36,953 bases of DNA. It comes from JBFHNV01 sp965365655 (GTDB lineage Bacteria > Pseudomonadota > Gammaproteobacteria > HK1). The notes under the pieces were generated by a model. It worked only from the letters and a program-made list of their open reading frames with translations. It searched no databases and was not told the origin of the DNA. This document shows, piece after piece, positions 15,306-26,119 of the stretch (positions are counted from its first letter, which is position 1; every line of letters starts with the position of its first letter). Location: positions 1-36,953 of the forward strand of contig CBDUCN010000009.1 of assembly GCA_965365655.1 (NCBI GenBank), given 5' to 3'. The position numbers and the translations under genes are program-made.

Positions 15306-16273
15306 CCGGCGCGCTCCCGCAGCCGGTCCAGCGCGCCGGCGAGGCGCCCGGCGAGCCGCCACCCGAGCACCTGCGCCCCGAGCCGGTAGCGGCGCAGATC
15401 CGGGTGCTCGCCGCGCGGCGCGGCCTCCTCCGCGAGTGCGAGCAGACGCCGCGACTCCGCGACCAGCCCGGCCGCGCCGCACTGGCGGCTGAGCAGGAAC
15501 AGCGCGCGCACGAAGTGGCGCATCTCGGGCGCCCGCGGGTCCACGCCGGCGCGCCGGGCGTGGCCCAGGATCGCTTCCTGGGCGCGTGCCCGGCTGCGCC
15601 ACCAGGCCGGCGACCGGCCGTGGTCGCGGCTGAGCTGCGGGCCGTCGTGATCGCGCGTGTCGGATACGAAGCCGTCCACCCGGTGCAGACGAACGCCCAG
15701 CGCGGCCACGCGGCAGTCGTACTCCCAGTCCTCTTCGGCGAGCAGCGTCTCGTCCCACGGGCCGGCACGCTCCAGCAGCGCGCGCCGGTACAGCGGCGTC
15801 GACGTGCTCCACCAGCGCTGTTCCAGGAACGACGGGAACATGGTCTCGATGCGCTCGCCGGTGCGCTTCAGCGCCTCGTCGCGCGGCGCGCTGCCGAGGG
15901 TGTAGCGCCGCGTCGCGCCGTAGCTCGCGCCGCACGCCGGATTCGCGTTCAGCCCCGCGACCTGGCGCGACAGCTTTCCCGGCAGCAGCAGATCGTCGCT
16001 GTCCAGGTACTGCACGAACTCGCCGCGCGCCGCGCATCGCCCGCGCTCGCGGGCCGCGGCGACCCCGCGCCGCGCCTGGCGCAGCACGCGCACGCACGGC
16101 GCGTGGCGGCGCGCCAGCGACTGCGCGACGTCGGGCGTCGCGTCGCGCGAGCCGTCGTCGACGATGATGATCTCGAGCGGCCTGTGGTCCTGCGCGAGGG
16201 CGCTGTGCACCGCGTCCGCGAGCAGACGCGGACGCTCGTGCACCGGGATCACGACGCTCACGAGACCGTCCAC
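15302..16273 (-). CDS. GT2-family glycosyltransferase
   Basis: This 323-residue GT-A glycosyltransferase has LVSVVIPVHERPRLLADAV, EIIIVDDGSRDATPDVA, QYLDSDDLLLPGKL (metal site) and a WDETLLAEEDWEYDCRVA acceptor-side segment. The C-terminal part is helical. Two starts compete. GTG 16261 would give the GTGA overlap usual in this operon, but GTG 16273 has AAGGAGG four bases upstream, the best ribosome binding site in the cluster, and is chosen, giving a 16-nt overlap with the upstream gene. It probably adds one sugar of the repeat unit. Confidence 0.88.
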   Translation of the reverse strand: MDGLVSVVIPVHERPRLLADAVHSALAQDHRPLEIIIVDDGSRDATPDVAQSLARRHAPCVRVLRQARRGVAAARERGRCAARGEFVQYLDSDDLLLPGKLSRQVAGLNANPACGASYGATRRYTLGSAPRDEALKRTGERIETMFPSFLEQRWWSTSTPLYRRALLERAGPWDETLLAEEDWEYDCRVAALGVRLHRVDGFVSDTRDHDGPQLSRDHGRSPAWWRSRARAQEAILGHARRAGVDPRAPEMRHFVRALFLLSRQCGAAGLVAESRRLLALAEEAAPRGEHPDLRRYRLGAQVLGWRLAGRLAGALDRLRERAG

Positions 16274-17649
16274 GAGGCCTCCTTCGCGGGCGCCGACGCG
16301 CCGGGCCGCCGCCGATCGGGCGCCGGCGAGCGATCCAGGGCCTTCAGCATCGACCAGTGCGGCGGGTGCTCGCGAGGCACCCGGGAGTGGGTGTGGGGCC
16401 ACTCGTCGCCCGGGTCCGCGGCCGGCGCGGCCCGCCGGCCCAGCGCCCGGCGCAGGGTCTCGCCGGCCGCGGACCCCAGCCAGCGGTCGAGCCGCCCGGC
16501 ACGGCACGGGCGCGGCGCGACCGCCGGCGGGCGCCGCGGCAACTCAAGCAGCGCGCGCAGCGCCGCGCCCCAGTGCGCGACGCTGTGCTCGCGCAGGAAG
16601 GACTGCGCGACGAGCAGCCGCGCGGCGTGGGCGAGCTGCCGGTGGCGCGCGGGATCGCACAGCATCGCGGCGCAGCGCGCGGCACGCGCGCTGTCTCCCA
16701 CCGGGTGCAGCAGGCAGTTCCCGCCGTCGACCAGCGCGCCCTCGAGCCCGCTGCCGAGGTAGCGCGCGCTGACCACCGGGGTGCCGGCGGCCATCGCCTC
16801 GAGCACCACCAGTGGGCCGGTCTCCCACGACGACGGGTTCAGCAGCACGTCGCACGAGCGGTGGAACGCGGGCATGTCGCGAGGCGACAGCGCGCCCAGC
16901 AGCTGCACGCGGTCGCCGTGCGCCCGCGCGAGCGCCTCCAGCCGCGGCGCCTCGGGACCGGCGCCGGCGATGCGCAGCCGCGCGTCGACGCCAGCCGCGA
17001 GCAGCGCGTCCAGCACCGGGCCCAGGTCCTGCACCCGCTTCTGGAACGTGTCGAAACGCCCCGCGTAGCCGAGCTGCAGCGGCGTCCCGGGCCGCCGCGG
17101 CGGGCGCGGCGCCGCGTCCGGCAGGGCCACGCCGTACGGCGCGTGGCGGATGCGCCGCGCGTCCAGCCCGGTGCGGCGCGCGGCCGCGGCGCAGGCCAGC
17201 CGGTTGCTGCCGATCACCCCGTCGAGCAGCGCCGCGTGGCGTTCCAGATCGGCGTACAGGTCGGGCTCCAGGCCGTGCAGCGCGACCGCGATGCGCGGCC
17301 GGCACGCGACGCGCGCGGCCGCGAGCACCGCGTCCGGCGCGTTCACCGCGATCACGAGATCGGGGCGCAGCGCCTGCAGCGCGCCGGCCACGGCCCGCAC
17401 CCGCCCCTCCGCGCTGCCGGTCGCACAGCGCACCGTCGCGGCGGGCTCCGGGACCGGGTGCACGCGCAGGTAGCGCGCCGCGTCGTGCAGATCGCCGTCC
17501 AGCAGCAGCAGCTGCGCGTGCAGGCCCTCGCCGTCCAGCGCCGGCAGCAGCATCTCCAGCCACGCGGCGATCCCGCCCAGCGGGTACGCCGACGGCGCGA
17601 CGAACGCGACGCGGGGCAATGACCCCGGACCGCGCCGCGCGGCGCTCAC
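16258..17649 (-). CDS. GT4-family glycosyltransferase
   Basis: This 463-residue GT-B glycosyltransferase has the N-terminal RVAFVAPSAYPLGGIAAWLEM, then PLQLGYAGRFDTFQKRVQDL at the C-domain start, and the E-x7-E motif in WETGPLVVLEAMAAGTPVV. It is longer than its neighbours because of an Arg/Pro-rich C-terminal tail (about 385-463) with no recognised domain. Start GTG 17649 overlaps the upstream stop (GTGA). It acts in the cytoplasm on the lipid-linked intermediate; sugar specificity is unknown. Confidence 0.87.
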   Translation of the reverse strand: MSAARRGPGSLPRVAFVAPSAYPLGGIAAWLEMLLPALDGEGLHAQLLLLDGDLHDAARYLRVHPVPEPAATVRCATGSAEGRVRAVAGALQALRPDLVIAVNAPDAVLAAARVACRPRIAVALHGLEPDLYADLERHAALLDGVIGSNRLACAAAARRTGLDARRIRHAPYGVALPDAAPRPPRRPGTPLQLGYAGRFDTFQKRVQDLGPVLDALLAAGVDARLRIAGAGPEAPRLEALARAHGDRVQLLGALSPRDMPAFHRSCDVLLNPSSWETGPLVVLEAMAAGTPVVSARYLGSGLEGALVDGGNCLLHPVGDSARAARCAAMLCDPARHRQLAHAARLLVAQSFLREHSVAHWGAALRALLELPRRPPAVAPRPCRAGRLDRWLGSAAGETLRRALGRRAAPAADPGDEWPHTHSRVPREHPPHWSMLKALDRSPAPDRRRPGASAPAKEASWTVS

Positions 17650-18764
17650 CGCCACCGCTCGCCGCCCGTCACGGGGCCGCAGCCGTCGAGGATGCGCCGG
17701 AGCTGGGCCCGGAAGCCGTCGCGCGTGTACGGCGCGAGCTCCGGCGGCATGCGGCGTGACGCATGCGCCGGCGCCGTCGCGATGGCCGCCGCGATCGCGT
17801 CGGCCACGGCGCGCGCGTCGCGCGCCGGCACCAGCGCGCCGAGGTGCCCGTCGCGCAGCGCGTCGCGGGCGCCGTCGCCGTCGCCGGCCACGACCGGGAG
17901 GCCGCACGCGAGGGCCTCCAGGAACACCACCCCGAAGCCCTCCCCGGTGCTCGGCATCGCGAACACGTCGGCGCTGCGGTACAGCGCCGGCAGCGCGGCG
18001 TCGGGCAGCGCGCCGAGGAAGTGCACCCGCTGCGCGATCCCGAGCGAGACCGCGAGGGCCTCCAGCCGCGGGCGGTCGTCGCCGTCGCCGGCGATCGCGT
18101 ACACCGGGGCTCTCGGTCCACTCAGCGCTGCAAGCGCGTGCAGCACCACGTCGTGTCCCTTGTATCGCTCCGCCGCGGCGAGCCGGGACACGGTCAGCAC
18201 CACCGGCTCGCCGCGCGGGGCCAGGCGACGGCGCAGCGCGCCGTCCGCCGGCCCGGGGGTGAATTCCGGACGCACCGCGTTGCCCAGCACCCGCACCCGC
18301 GACGCGTGCACGTGCGACCAGCGCAGGAAGCGCTCGCGCGTCATGCGGCTCACCGCTGTGACCAGGCACGCCGCGCCCGCGCCCGCGCGCAGCCCGGCGC
18401 CAGGCCGGCGCCAGGCCTCGATGCCGTGCAGCTGCAGCCACAGGCGGGCGCCGGAGACGGCCGCCGCCGCGCGGGCCAGCGGCGCGTGGTGCAGGTGCCC
18501 GCAGAAGACCCACTCCCAGGGCGACCGCAGCGCGCGAGCCAGACTCGCAGCCGCGTAGGCCCCGCGCGCCGCGCGCGGGCGCTCCTGCACGACGCCGGCC
18601 GGCGCGGCCGCGCCGTCGCCGCGCCGCGCGAGGATCCGCACGGCGCACCCGGCGTCACCCAGCGCCGCGAGCAGCTCGCGGTTGTAGGCCGCGATGCCGC
18701 CGGGCGCGCCGAAGCCGTCGCTGACCAGCGCGAGGACCCTGGGCGCGGCCGGAGAAGCGCTCAC
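17646..18764 (-). CDS. GT4-family glycosyltransferase
   Basis: This 372-residue GT-B enzyme has RVLALVSDGFGAPGGIAAYN at the N-terminus, VVLTVSRLAAAERYKGHD at the second domain, and the E-x7-E motif in GEGFGVVFLEALACGLPVV. The VTAVSRMTRERF segment in mid-protein is typical of GT4 enzymes. Start GTG 18764 overlaps the amidotransferase stop (GTGA); no strong ribosome binding site is visible, so translation may depend on coupling. It and the next gene downstream share the GGIAAYN/GGIAAW glycine loop and may act on successive sugars. Confidence 0.88.
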   Translation of the reverse strand: MSASPAAPRVLALVSDGFGAPGGIAAYNRELLAALGDAGCAVRILARRGDGAAAPAGVVQERPRAARGAYAAASLARALRSPWEWVFCGHLHHAPLARAAAAVSGARLWLQLHGIEAWRRPGAGLRAGAGAACLVTAVSRMTRERFLRWSHVHASRVRVLGNAVRPEFTPGPADGALRRRLAPRGEPVVLTVSRLAAAERYKGHDVVLHALAALSGPRAPVYAIAGDGDDRPRLEALAVSLGIAQRVHFLGALPDAALPALYRSADVFAMPSTGEGFGVVFLEALACGLPVVAGDGDGARDALRDGHLGALVPARDARAVADAIAAAIATAPAHASRRMPPELAPYTRDGFRAQLRRILDGCGPVTGGERWR

Positions 18765-20560
18765 GCGAAGGCCCGCCGGGCCACGGCCAGCGCCCAGCCG
18801 CGGGCGCCGGCGCCACGCTGCGCGGCGGCGTCGCCGGCGCTGCGCGACCACGCGTCCAGCGGCACCGAGAAGCCGGTCTTCGCACGCCGGGCGAGGTCCG
18901 CCGGCAGCCGCCGCGCCGGCACCTGCGTCAGCACCCCCTTGCCCGCCGCCGCGGCGCGGCGCACGAGCCACGGCGCGAGGGCGAGCAGCAGCCGCGTGTC
19001 CACCAGCGGCGTGCGCACCTCCACGCCGTGCGCCATGCCCGCCCAGTCCGCGTCGCGCAGAAGCTGGTTGCGCAGGTAGGCGCCGGACTCGAGCGCGGTC
19101 ACCCGCGCGCCGGCGGCGCCGGGATCCGGGCGCAGCAGCTCGCCCAGCAGGCCGCGCGGCGACAGCCTCGCAAGCCCCTCGCGGGCCTCCTCGCGCGGCA
19201 TCACCCGCTCCAGCTCCCACGGCAGGAACAGGCCCCGCCGCAGCAGCCAGGCGTCGGTCCAGCGCCCGCCGAGGGCCAGCAGCCCGGCGAGCTTCGGGTG
19301 CAGACCCGCAGCGCGCAGGCCCGGCGCCGCGGCGAGCGCGACGGCGCGGCCGAGCCCGGGAATGCGCGACGGCACCGCCCCCAGGCGCACCAGCCACGGC
19401 ACGGTGCGGAACGACGGGTAGCCCCCGAGCAGCTCGTCACCGCCGAGCCCGCTCAACGCGACCTTCAGTCCCCACTCCGCGGCGGCCTTGCTCGCGAACC
19501 ACGTGTTCACGCCGTCGATGCTGGGCTGATCCATCGCCGCCAGCAGCCGCGGCAGGTCGGCGTGGAACTCCGCCGCCGCGACCCGGCGCACCCGGTGCCG
19601 CACGCCGTAGTGCGCCGCGAGATCGCGCGCGCCGCGCTCCTCGTCGCGGCGCTCGCCGCGGAACTCGTCGAACGCGAGCGTGATCGCGCGCGGCGCGAAG
19701 CCCTGCTCGCGCGCGAGCGCGAGCACCACCGCCGAGTCCAGGCCCGAGGACAGGAACAGCCCCACCGGCACGTCGGCCACGAAGTGCGCCGCGACGCTGT
19801 CGCGCAGCGCCCGGCGCAGCGTCGCGCCGGGGTCCGCAGGGGGCGCGTCGCGGCGGGCCGCGGCCAGCGTCGCCGCGACCGAGAACCAGCGCCGCGGCAC
19901 GCTGGCGCCGGCGGGCCCGACGCGCATCACGCAGCCGGCCGGCAGCGCGCGCACGGCTCGGTAGGACGTGAACGGCTCGGGCACGCTGCCGAGCAGCAGG
20001 AAGCCGGCGCGCGCCGCCGGATCCACCTCGCGGCTCACCGCGCGGTCCGCGACCAGCGCCCGCACCTGGGACGCCGCGCGCAGCGTCCAGCCATCGTCGC
20101 TGTAGTACAGCGGCTTGATTCCGTAGCCGTCGCGCGCGAGCAGCAGCTCGCCGCGCTCGCCGTCCCACAGCGCGAACGCGAACATGCCGCGCAGGCGCTC
20201 CAGCATCCCGTCGCCGTGCTCGCGGTACATCGCGAGCAGCACCTCGGTGTCGCCGCCGCCGCGGAATTCGTGGCCGCGGGCCTCGAGCTCGCGGCGCAGC
20301 CGCGCGTGCTCGTACAGCTCGCCGTTGTAGCTGAGCACGCAGGCGCCGGTGCGGTCCGTCATCGGCTGCGCCGCGCCGGGGCCCGGCGCGATCACCGCGA
20401 GGCGCGTGTGCGCGAGCGCGACCCGGCCGTCGGCGGAGAACCAGCTCCCCTCCCCGTCCGGGCCGCGATGGCGCAGCGCCCGCGCGACGGCGTCCACCGG
20501 CGCGCGCTCCAGCGGCAACGCCGCCGGGTGGTAGGCGTGGAATGCGACCACTCCGCACAC
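18761..20560 (-). CDS. asparagine-synthase-like glutamine amidotransferase
   Basis: This 599-residue protein has an N-terminal Ntn glutaminase domain (1-200) with nucleophile Cys2 (CGVVAF), RHRGPDGEGSW, LSYNGELYEH and GGDTEVLLAMY, and a C-terminal synthetase domain with the ATP-pyrophosphatase motif SSGLDSAVV (about 271-279) and SGLGGDELLGGY. It should release ammonia from glutamine and transfer it to an ATP-activated carboxylate. Start GTG 20560 is required to place Cys at position 2. AsnB-like enzymes inside exopolysaccharide operons (as in exosortase-linked clusters) are thought to amidate sugar acids rather than make asparagine. Here it follows the UDP-glucuronate decarboxylase gene by 8 bp, so a uronic acid substrate is a reasonable guess. 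Confidence 0.88.
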   Translation of the reverse strand: MCGVVAFHAYHPAALPLERAPVDAVARALRHRGPDGEGSWFSADGRVALAHTRLAVIAPGPGAAQPMTDRTGACVLSYNGELYEHARLRRELEARGHEFRGGGDTEVLLAMYREHGDGMLERLRGMFAFALWDGERGELLLARDGYGIKPLYYSDDGWTLRAASQVRALVADRAVSREVDPAARAGFLLLGSVPEPFTSYRAVRALPAGCVMRVGPAGASVPRRWFSVAATLAAARRDAPPADPGATLRRALRDSVAAHFVADVPVGLFLSSGLDSAVVLALAREQGFAPRAITLAFDEFRGERRDEERGARDLAAHYGVRHRVRRVAAAEFHADLPRLLAAMDQPSIDGVNTWFASKAAAEWGLKVALSGLGGDELLGGYPSFRTVPWLVRLGAVPSRIPGLGRAVALAAAPGLRAAGLHPKLAGLLALGGRWTDAWLLRRGLFLPWELERVMPREEAREGLARLSPRGLLGELLRPDPGAAGARVTALESGAYLRNQLLRDADWAGMAHGVEVRTPLVDTRLLLALAPWLVRRAAAAGKGVLTQVPARRLPADLARRAKTGFSVPLDAWSRSAGDAAAQRGAGARGWALAVARRAFA

Positions 20561-20568
20561 GCCGGCCG

Positions 20569-21551
<983 letters not shown>

Positions 21552-21555
<4 letters not shown>

Positions 21556-23027
21556 GATTGCTCCTCTCGCCCGTCGGGGCGTTCGCCAGGGCGCGGCAGC
21601 GACGCCGCGACGAGTGCCAGCGCGAGGGCCAGGACGAAGGCCGAGGCGTTGGCCGGGATCTGCAGGTTGAAGTCGTACAGGCCGTGCACCAGCAGGCTGA
21701 CGCACGCGGCCAGCGCGCCGCCGGTCAGCGCGCGCGCGGTGCGGCTGCGCCGGCGTCGCGCCCGGCGCAGCGCCGTGCCGAGCGCCAGCGCGAGCGCCGC
21801 GGCCGACAGCGCGGCGCCGATCAGGCCGCCCTCGGCGAGGCGCTGCAGCCCATCGTTGTGCGCGTGGCGATACGTCGCGTGGCCCAGCGCCTCCCCCTTG
21901 TAGGCCGGGAACACCGCCGCGAACGCACCGGCGCCGGCGCCGGTGAGAGGATAGTCCGCGGCCATCGCCAGCGTCGCCCGCGCGAGCGCCACCCGGTCAC
22001 CGGGACCGCCGCCGCGCTGCAGCTTCTCGCCCAGCGCCCCGGTCCCGGCCCAGCCCGCGACCAGCGCGAGCACCGCGAGCGCGGCGACCAGTCCCGGAAC
22101 GCGCGCGCGCAGCGGAGTCGCGGGCCGCGGCGGCAGCGCGAACACGAACACCAGCGGCAACGCGACGCCCAGCGCGAGCAGAGCGCCGCGCGAGCCGCTC
22201 CACAGCACCGCGACCGCGATCAGCGCGAGCGCCCCCGCGAGCAGCGCGCGCCCGGTGAGCGCGAAGCCCACCAGCCGGCTCGCGAGCTCGCGCCGGCTGT
22301 GCGGCGCCGCCGCGCCCGGCATGCCGCGCGCGAGCAGCAGCCCGGCGCCCAGGCACAGCGCGACCTCGAGGAAGCCGGCGAAGTGGTTCGGGTTGACGAA
22401 GGTGCCGCGCGCCCCGCCGACGCCGTGCACCGGTCCCGCGACGGCCCAGCCGCGGGCGCGCGCCAGCTCCGCGCCGATGCCGAGCAGCGCCTCCACCGCA
22501 CCGACTGCGACCACCACCGCGCACAGGCGGCGCACGCGCTGCCAGCTCCCGGCGCTCGCGCACACCGCCGCGAACAGCGCCGCGAGCCCCGCGCACCGGA
22601 TCGCCGCCGCGGCCGTGGCGCCGCGGTCCAGCGACAGCGTGGCCAGGCCCTCGGCGCCCGCGGTGCGCCACGCGTGAGCGGCGCCCGGGCTCAGTGCGTC
22701 CACGAGCGCGGCCGGCAGCGGCACGATCTGCACCCCGGCGTAGATCGCCGACGCGATCAGCAGGCCGAGGGTCCACGGCGCACCGGGCGGCCACGGCGCC
22801 GCGTCGCTTCCCCGCCACAGCGCCCGCAGGCACAGCCAGAACCCGAGGCCCAGGCAGCCCGCGGCGAGCAGCGCCGCGGACCAGCCGCGGTTGCTGCCGA
22901 GCGGCACCGGCGCCCACGCGATCAGCGCGGCCACCGCGACGAACACCCCGGCATGGGGCGGCTGCGCGCTCCAGGGGCGCGGGTCGCGCGCCCACGCGGA
23001 CACCCCGCGCGGCACCGCCGCGCTCAC
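21552..23027 (-). CDS. O-antigen ligase / Wzy-type polymerase family membrane protein
   Basis: This 491-residue polytopic inner-membrane protein has about twelve hydrophobic segments. It shows the Wzy_C family signatures GTFVNPNHFAGFLE (about 210-223), SGSRGALLAL, and the large periplasmic loop ending YRHAHNDGLQRLAEGGLIG, where the H-x-H-N-D and E-x-G residues are characteristic. It would polymerise or ligate undecaprenyl-linked polysaccharide in the periplasm. Start GTG 23027 overlaps the upstream stop (GTGA). Its position next to the Wzc-like kinase gene suggests it is the chain polymerase. Confidence 0.87.
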
Positions 23028-23719
23028 CCGGCGCCGTCCGCGCGCATGCGCGCGAGGTCGCGGCGCTGCCAGTCGGCGGTGGACGCCGCGCGCAGCAGGT
23101 CGCCGCGCCCGTGCTGCAGCGCGATCCCGGCCGCGGTGCGGAAGTACACCGGGGAGCGCAGCAGGCGCTCCAGCGCGTCGCGCAACGCCGCGCGCTCGCC
23201 GGCCTCCAGCGCCGCCCAGCGCGCGAGGCCGAGCCACAGCACCTTGAGCTGCACGCCGGGCTCCATCGGCCCGAGCGCCGCGCCGCGATGCAGCGCGGCG
23301 CGCACCCGCGCCTCCGCGATCCCGAGCCGCGACCACTGCTCGGCCAGCAGCACCCACGCGAACGCGGAGGTGGGCCGCGCGCGCACCGCCTCCTCGAAGC
23401 GATCCGCGGCCAGGCGCCGGTAGACGCGCGCCCGCGCGGCGTCCGCGGCGTGGCGCTCCGCGTGCCACACGAAGAACCGGCCGAGGTCCATGCGCTGGTC
23501 GGCATCCAGGGGGTTCACCGCGAGCGCGCGTCCCATCCGCGCGAGCAGGTGACGGCGCTCGACGTGATCGCCCAGCGGCGCGTGCTGCTGCCACGCGCGC
23601 AGCGCCGCCCGCGGCCGGCTCATCGCGAGATCCGCGAAGGCCAGCGCCAGGGCCGCCACCAGCAGGCATCCGCACGCGGTCGCACCGGTGCACAGCAGGA
23701 CACGCGTGCCGGTGCTCAT
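23024..23719 (-). CDS. membrane-anchored helical protein of unknown function
   Basis: I do not recognise this 231-residue protein. It has an N-terminal membrane segment (about 8-33, VLLCTGATACGCLLVAAL and on) and then a mostly alpha-helical soluble part (40-231) with loosely repeated 30-40-residue helical pairs, for example around NPLDADQRMDLGRFF and TSAFAWVLLAEQWSRLG. This resembles a degenerate tetratricopeptide array. With a short N-tail it would place the helical domain in the periplasm. It sits between the Wzc-like kinase (50 bp upstream) and the polymerase (4-nt overlap), so a role in chain assembly or length control is plausible but unproven. Start ATG 23719. Confidence 0.75.
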   Translation of the reverse strand: MSTGTRVLLCTGATACGCLLVAALALAFADLAMSRPRAALRAWQQHAPLGDHVERRHLLARMGRALAVNPLDADQRMDLGRFFVWHAERHAADAARARVYRRLAADRFEEAVRARPTSAFAWVLLAEQWSRLGIAEARVRAALHRGAALGPMEPGVQLKVLWLGLARWAALEAGERAALRDALERLLRSPVYFRTAAGIALQHGRGDLLRAASTADWQRRDLARMRADGAG

Positions 23720-23769
23720 CGCGACGCAGCCGTGGTCTCGCGATCGCGTGGCGGGCCGCGCACCGGCGG

Positions 23770-26079
23770 TCAGCCCGGCCGACCGTAGTACCCGCGGTAG
23801 ACGTGGTAGCGCCCGTAGCCGGAGGCATCGCCGTCGTAGGCGTGCAGGCGCCGCAGGTCGACCCGCTGCAGCACCACGCCCGAGGGCCGGACGTGGGCGC
23901 CCTGCAGCCGCTTCAACGCCTCGCGGGCGGCCGCCTGGCTGGTGCGCTCGCTGTGCACCGCGAGCGCGGTCACGTCGCACAGGTCCGCGAGCACCACGCT
24001 GTCGCTGACCGGCAGCAGCGGCGAGCCGTCCACGACGACGTAGTCGAACAGCCCCTGGAGGCGCTCGAACTCCTGCGCGAAGCGCTGCGACGAGATGATC
24101 TCGAGGGGATTGGGCGCCGCGGTGCCGCCGCACAGCACGAACACCTGCTCGGTGCCGGGGAACGGCGTCACCGCATCTTCCAGCGAGCACTCGCCCGACA
24201 CCACGTCGGTGAGGCCCCGGCGTCCGTGCTCGCCGAGCAACGACGCCATGCGTCCCTTGCGCAGGTCGCCCTCCATCAGCAGCGTGCGCCCGCGGTGGCC
24301 GAACGAGAGCGCGAGATTGGCCGCGAGCGTGGTCTTGCCCTCCCCGGGCACGGCGGATGTGATCAGCATCGTGCGCAACGGCTCGTCCACCCGCGAGAAC
24401 AGCATCGCGGTGCGGATGTCGCTGACGGCCTCCGCAAACGCCGAGCGCGGCTGGTCGCGTACCGCGCATTCCACCTGCAGCGGCTTCCACGGCGCGACGC
24501 GCAGCCGCGGCAGCATGCCCAGCACCGGCAGTCGCAGCGCCTGCTCCACGTCCTCCTTGGACTTGAAGGTGCGGTCGAGCTGCATGCGCAGGAACGCCAG
24601 CACGACGCCCAGCAGCAGGCCGCCCAGCGCCGCCACCATCACGATGCGCTGCTTGTCGGGACGGTACGGCGCACCCGGGCGGGTCGCGGGGTCGAGCACG
24701 CGCGCGTGGGTGCCGTCGTAGTCCGCGGCGACGTCCGCCTGCCGGAAGCGCTCGAGGAAGCTCTCGTAGATGCGCCGGTTCGCCTCCACGTCGCGCTCCA
24801 GCTCGTCGAGCGCGAACGCCTTGCCGCTCAGCTCGCGCATCTCGCGCTGCTGCTCGTCGATGACGCGCTGGAAGTGCTGCTCCTGGGCGGCGGCGATCTC
24901 GAGCTCCTTGCGTACCGCGGATACCGCCTTGCGCAGCTCGCCGTCGAGGCGCTGCCCGGCGTCGCGCAGCTCCGCGCGCGCGGCGACCATGCGCGGATGC
25001 TTCTCGCCGTAGCGCTCGGCCAGCTCCGCGACCCGCCGCTCGCGCTCCTGGCTCGCGCGGTAGGCCTGCAGCACGAGGTCGCTGCTGACCAGCGAGGCCA
25101 GCGCCTCGAGGTTGCCGTCGCCTCCGGCCAGCGCCTGCACCTGGCGGTAACGCGCGTCGGCCTCGCTGCGCCGGGTCTGCGCACGCACCAGCTCCGCGGT
25201 CAGGGTCGCGAGCTTCGCGGACACGATCTGCTCCCGGTTCTGGGTGGCCATCATGCCCTCGCGGGCCTGGAACTCGCGCAGCACGCGCTCCGAGGCCAGC
25301 AGCTTCTCGCGCAGCACCTCGATGCGCTCGCCGAGCCAGCGGGTGGCCTGCTGCACGTTGCTGGTTCGCGACTCCAGCCCGAAGTCGATGTACGCGCGCG
25401 CGACCGCGTTGGCGACCTCGGCGGCGCGCTCCGGGTCCGTGGAGTCGAAGCCGATCACGAGCACCTCGCTCTCCTCGCCGCCGTGCACGCTCAGCCCGGC
25501 CTGCACCGCGTCGGCCTCGCGCGCCCGCGGCGCCAGGCGCGGCGCCCGCGGCGCCGGCGCGGCGGGCAGCCATTCGCGCCAGTCCGGAAGCCACTGCTCG
25601 CGCACGTCGTGCCATAGCGCCCGCGCCTGCGCCCAGGCGTCGTCGTCGACCGCCGCTGGCGCGGCCTGCCGATCCGGCGCCGGCGCGGCCGCCGCGCCGC
25701 CCGCGAGCAGGTCCACCGCGCGCTCGGCGACCGCGCGGCTGCGGATGATGTCCGCCTGCGTCTGGTAGAACAGCCAGTGCGCCGGCGTGCTGTCGAACTG
25801 GCTCACGCTCGCCGGGTTCGGCGGGTTGAAGCGCACCAGCAGCCGTGTCTCGGCGCGATACACGGGCACCGTCGACAGCGCGTGCAGCACGCCCGCCGCC
25901 GCGCCCAGCAGCGCGAGCCCGAGCACGCTCCAGCGGTAGCGGCGCAGCACCCTGAGCAGCTGCTCCATCGACACCGGGGCCTCGCCGGCGGCGTCGAGCT
26001 GGAACGGCTGCGGCAGCGCCGAGACCTCCTTCAGCGCGGGACGCGCCGGTGCCGCGCCGGCGTCCGGGTGCCGGGGCAT
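23770..26079 (-). CDS. wzc: Wzc-type polysaccharide co-polymerase / tyrosine autokinase
   Basis: This 769-residue inner-membrane protein controls chain length and export in Wzy-dependent pathways. It has a Wzz domain with TM1 (about 49-68), a long periplasmic coiled-coil region (about 230-450), TM2 (about 497-516, preceded by the usual proline-rich RPGAPYRPDK), then a cytoplasmic BY-kinase domain. The kinase shows Walker A AVPGEGKTT with K582, Walker A' LLMEGDLRKG and Walker B DYVVVDGSPLL. The C-terminus carries a tyrosine cluster of six Tyr (748, 755, 758, 761, 764, 765) for autophosphorylation. The Walker A' acidic pattern (EGD) is slightly unusual. Start ATG 26079. It lies 40 bp after the Wza-like gene, its expected partner. 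A separate phosphatase is not visible. Confidence 0.92.
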   Translation of the reverse strand: MPRHPDAGAAPARPALKEVSALPQPFQLDAAGEAPVSMEQLLRVLRRYRWSVLGLALLGAAAGVLHALSTVPVYRAETRLLVRFNPPNPASVSQFDSTPAHWLFYQTQADIIRSRAVAERAVDLLAGGAAAAPAPDRQAAPAAVDDDAWAQARALWHDVREQWLPDWREWLPAAPAPRAPRLAPRAREADAVQAGLSVHGGEESEVLVIGFDSTDPERAAEVANAVARAYIDFGLESRTSNVQQATRWLGERIEVLREKLLASERVLREFQAREGMMATQNREQIVSAKLATLTAELVRAQTRRSEADARYRQVQALAGGDGNLEALASLVSSDLVLQAYRASQERERRVAELAERYGEKHPRMVAARAELRDAGQRLDGELRKAVSAVRKELEIAAAQEQHFQRVIDEQQREMRELSGKAFALDELERDVEANRRIYESFLERFRQADVAADYDGTHARVLDPATRPGAPYRPDKQRIVMVAALGGLLLGVVLAFLRMQLDRTFKSKEDVEQALRLPVLGMLPRLRVAPWKPLQVECAVRDQPRSAFAEAVSDIRTAMLFSRVDEPLRTMLITSAVPGEGKTTLAANLALSFGHRGRTLLMEGDLRKGRMASLLGEHGRRGLTDVVSGECSLEDAVTPFPGTEQVFVLCGGTAAPNPLEIISSQRFAQEFERLQGLFDYVVVDGSPLLPVSDSVVLADLCDVTALAVHSERTSQAAAREALKRLQGAHVRPSGVVLQRVDLRRLHAYDGDASGYGRYHVYRGYYGRPG

Positions 26080-26119
26080 CAGCGCGCCCCGCTCGGCAGG
26101 CCGGTTGCGGCGCGCGCGC

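Noticed and set aside
16259..16261. GTG 16261 as start of the GT2 gene, giving the usual GTGA overlap
   Set aside because: AAGGAGG lies at the right distance from GTG 16273, not from 16261, so the longer form is preferred, with modest certainty.
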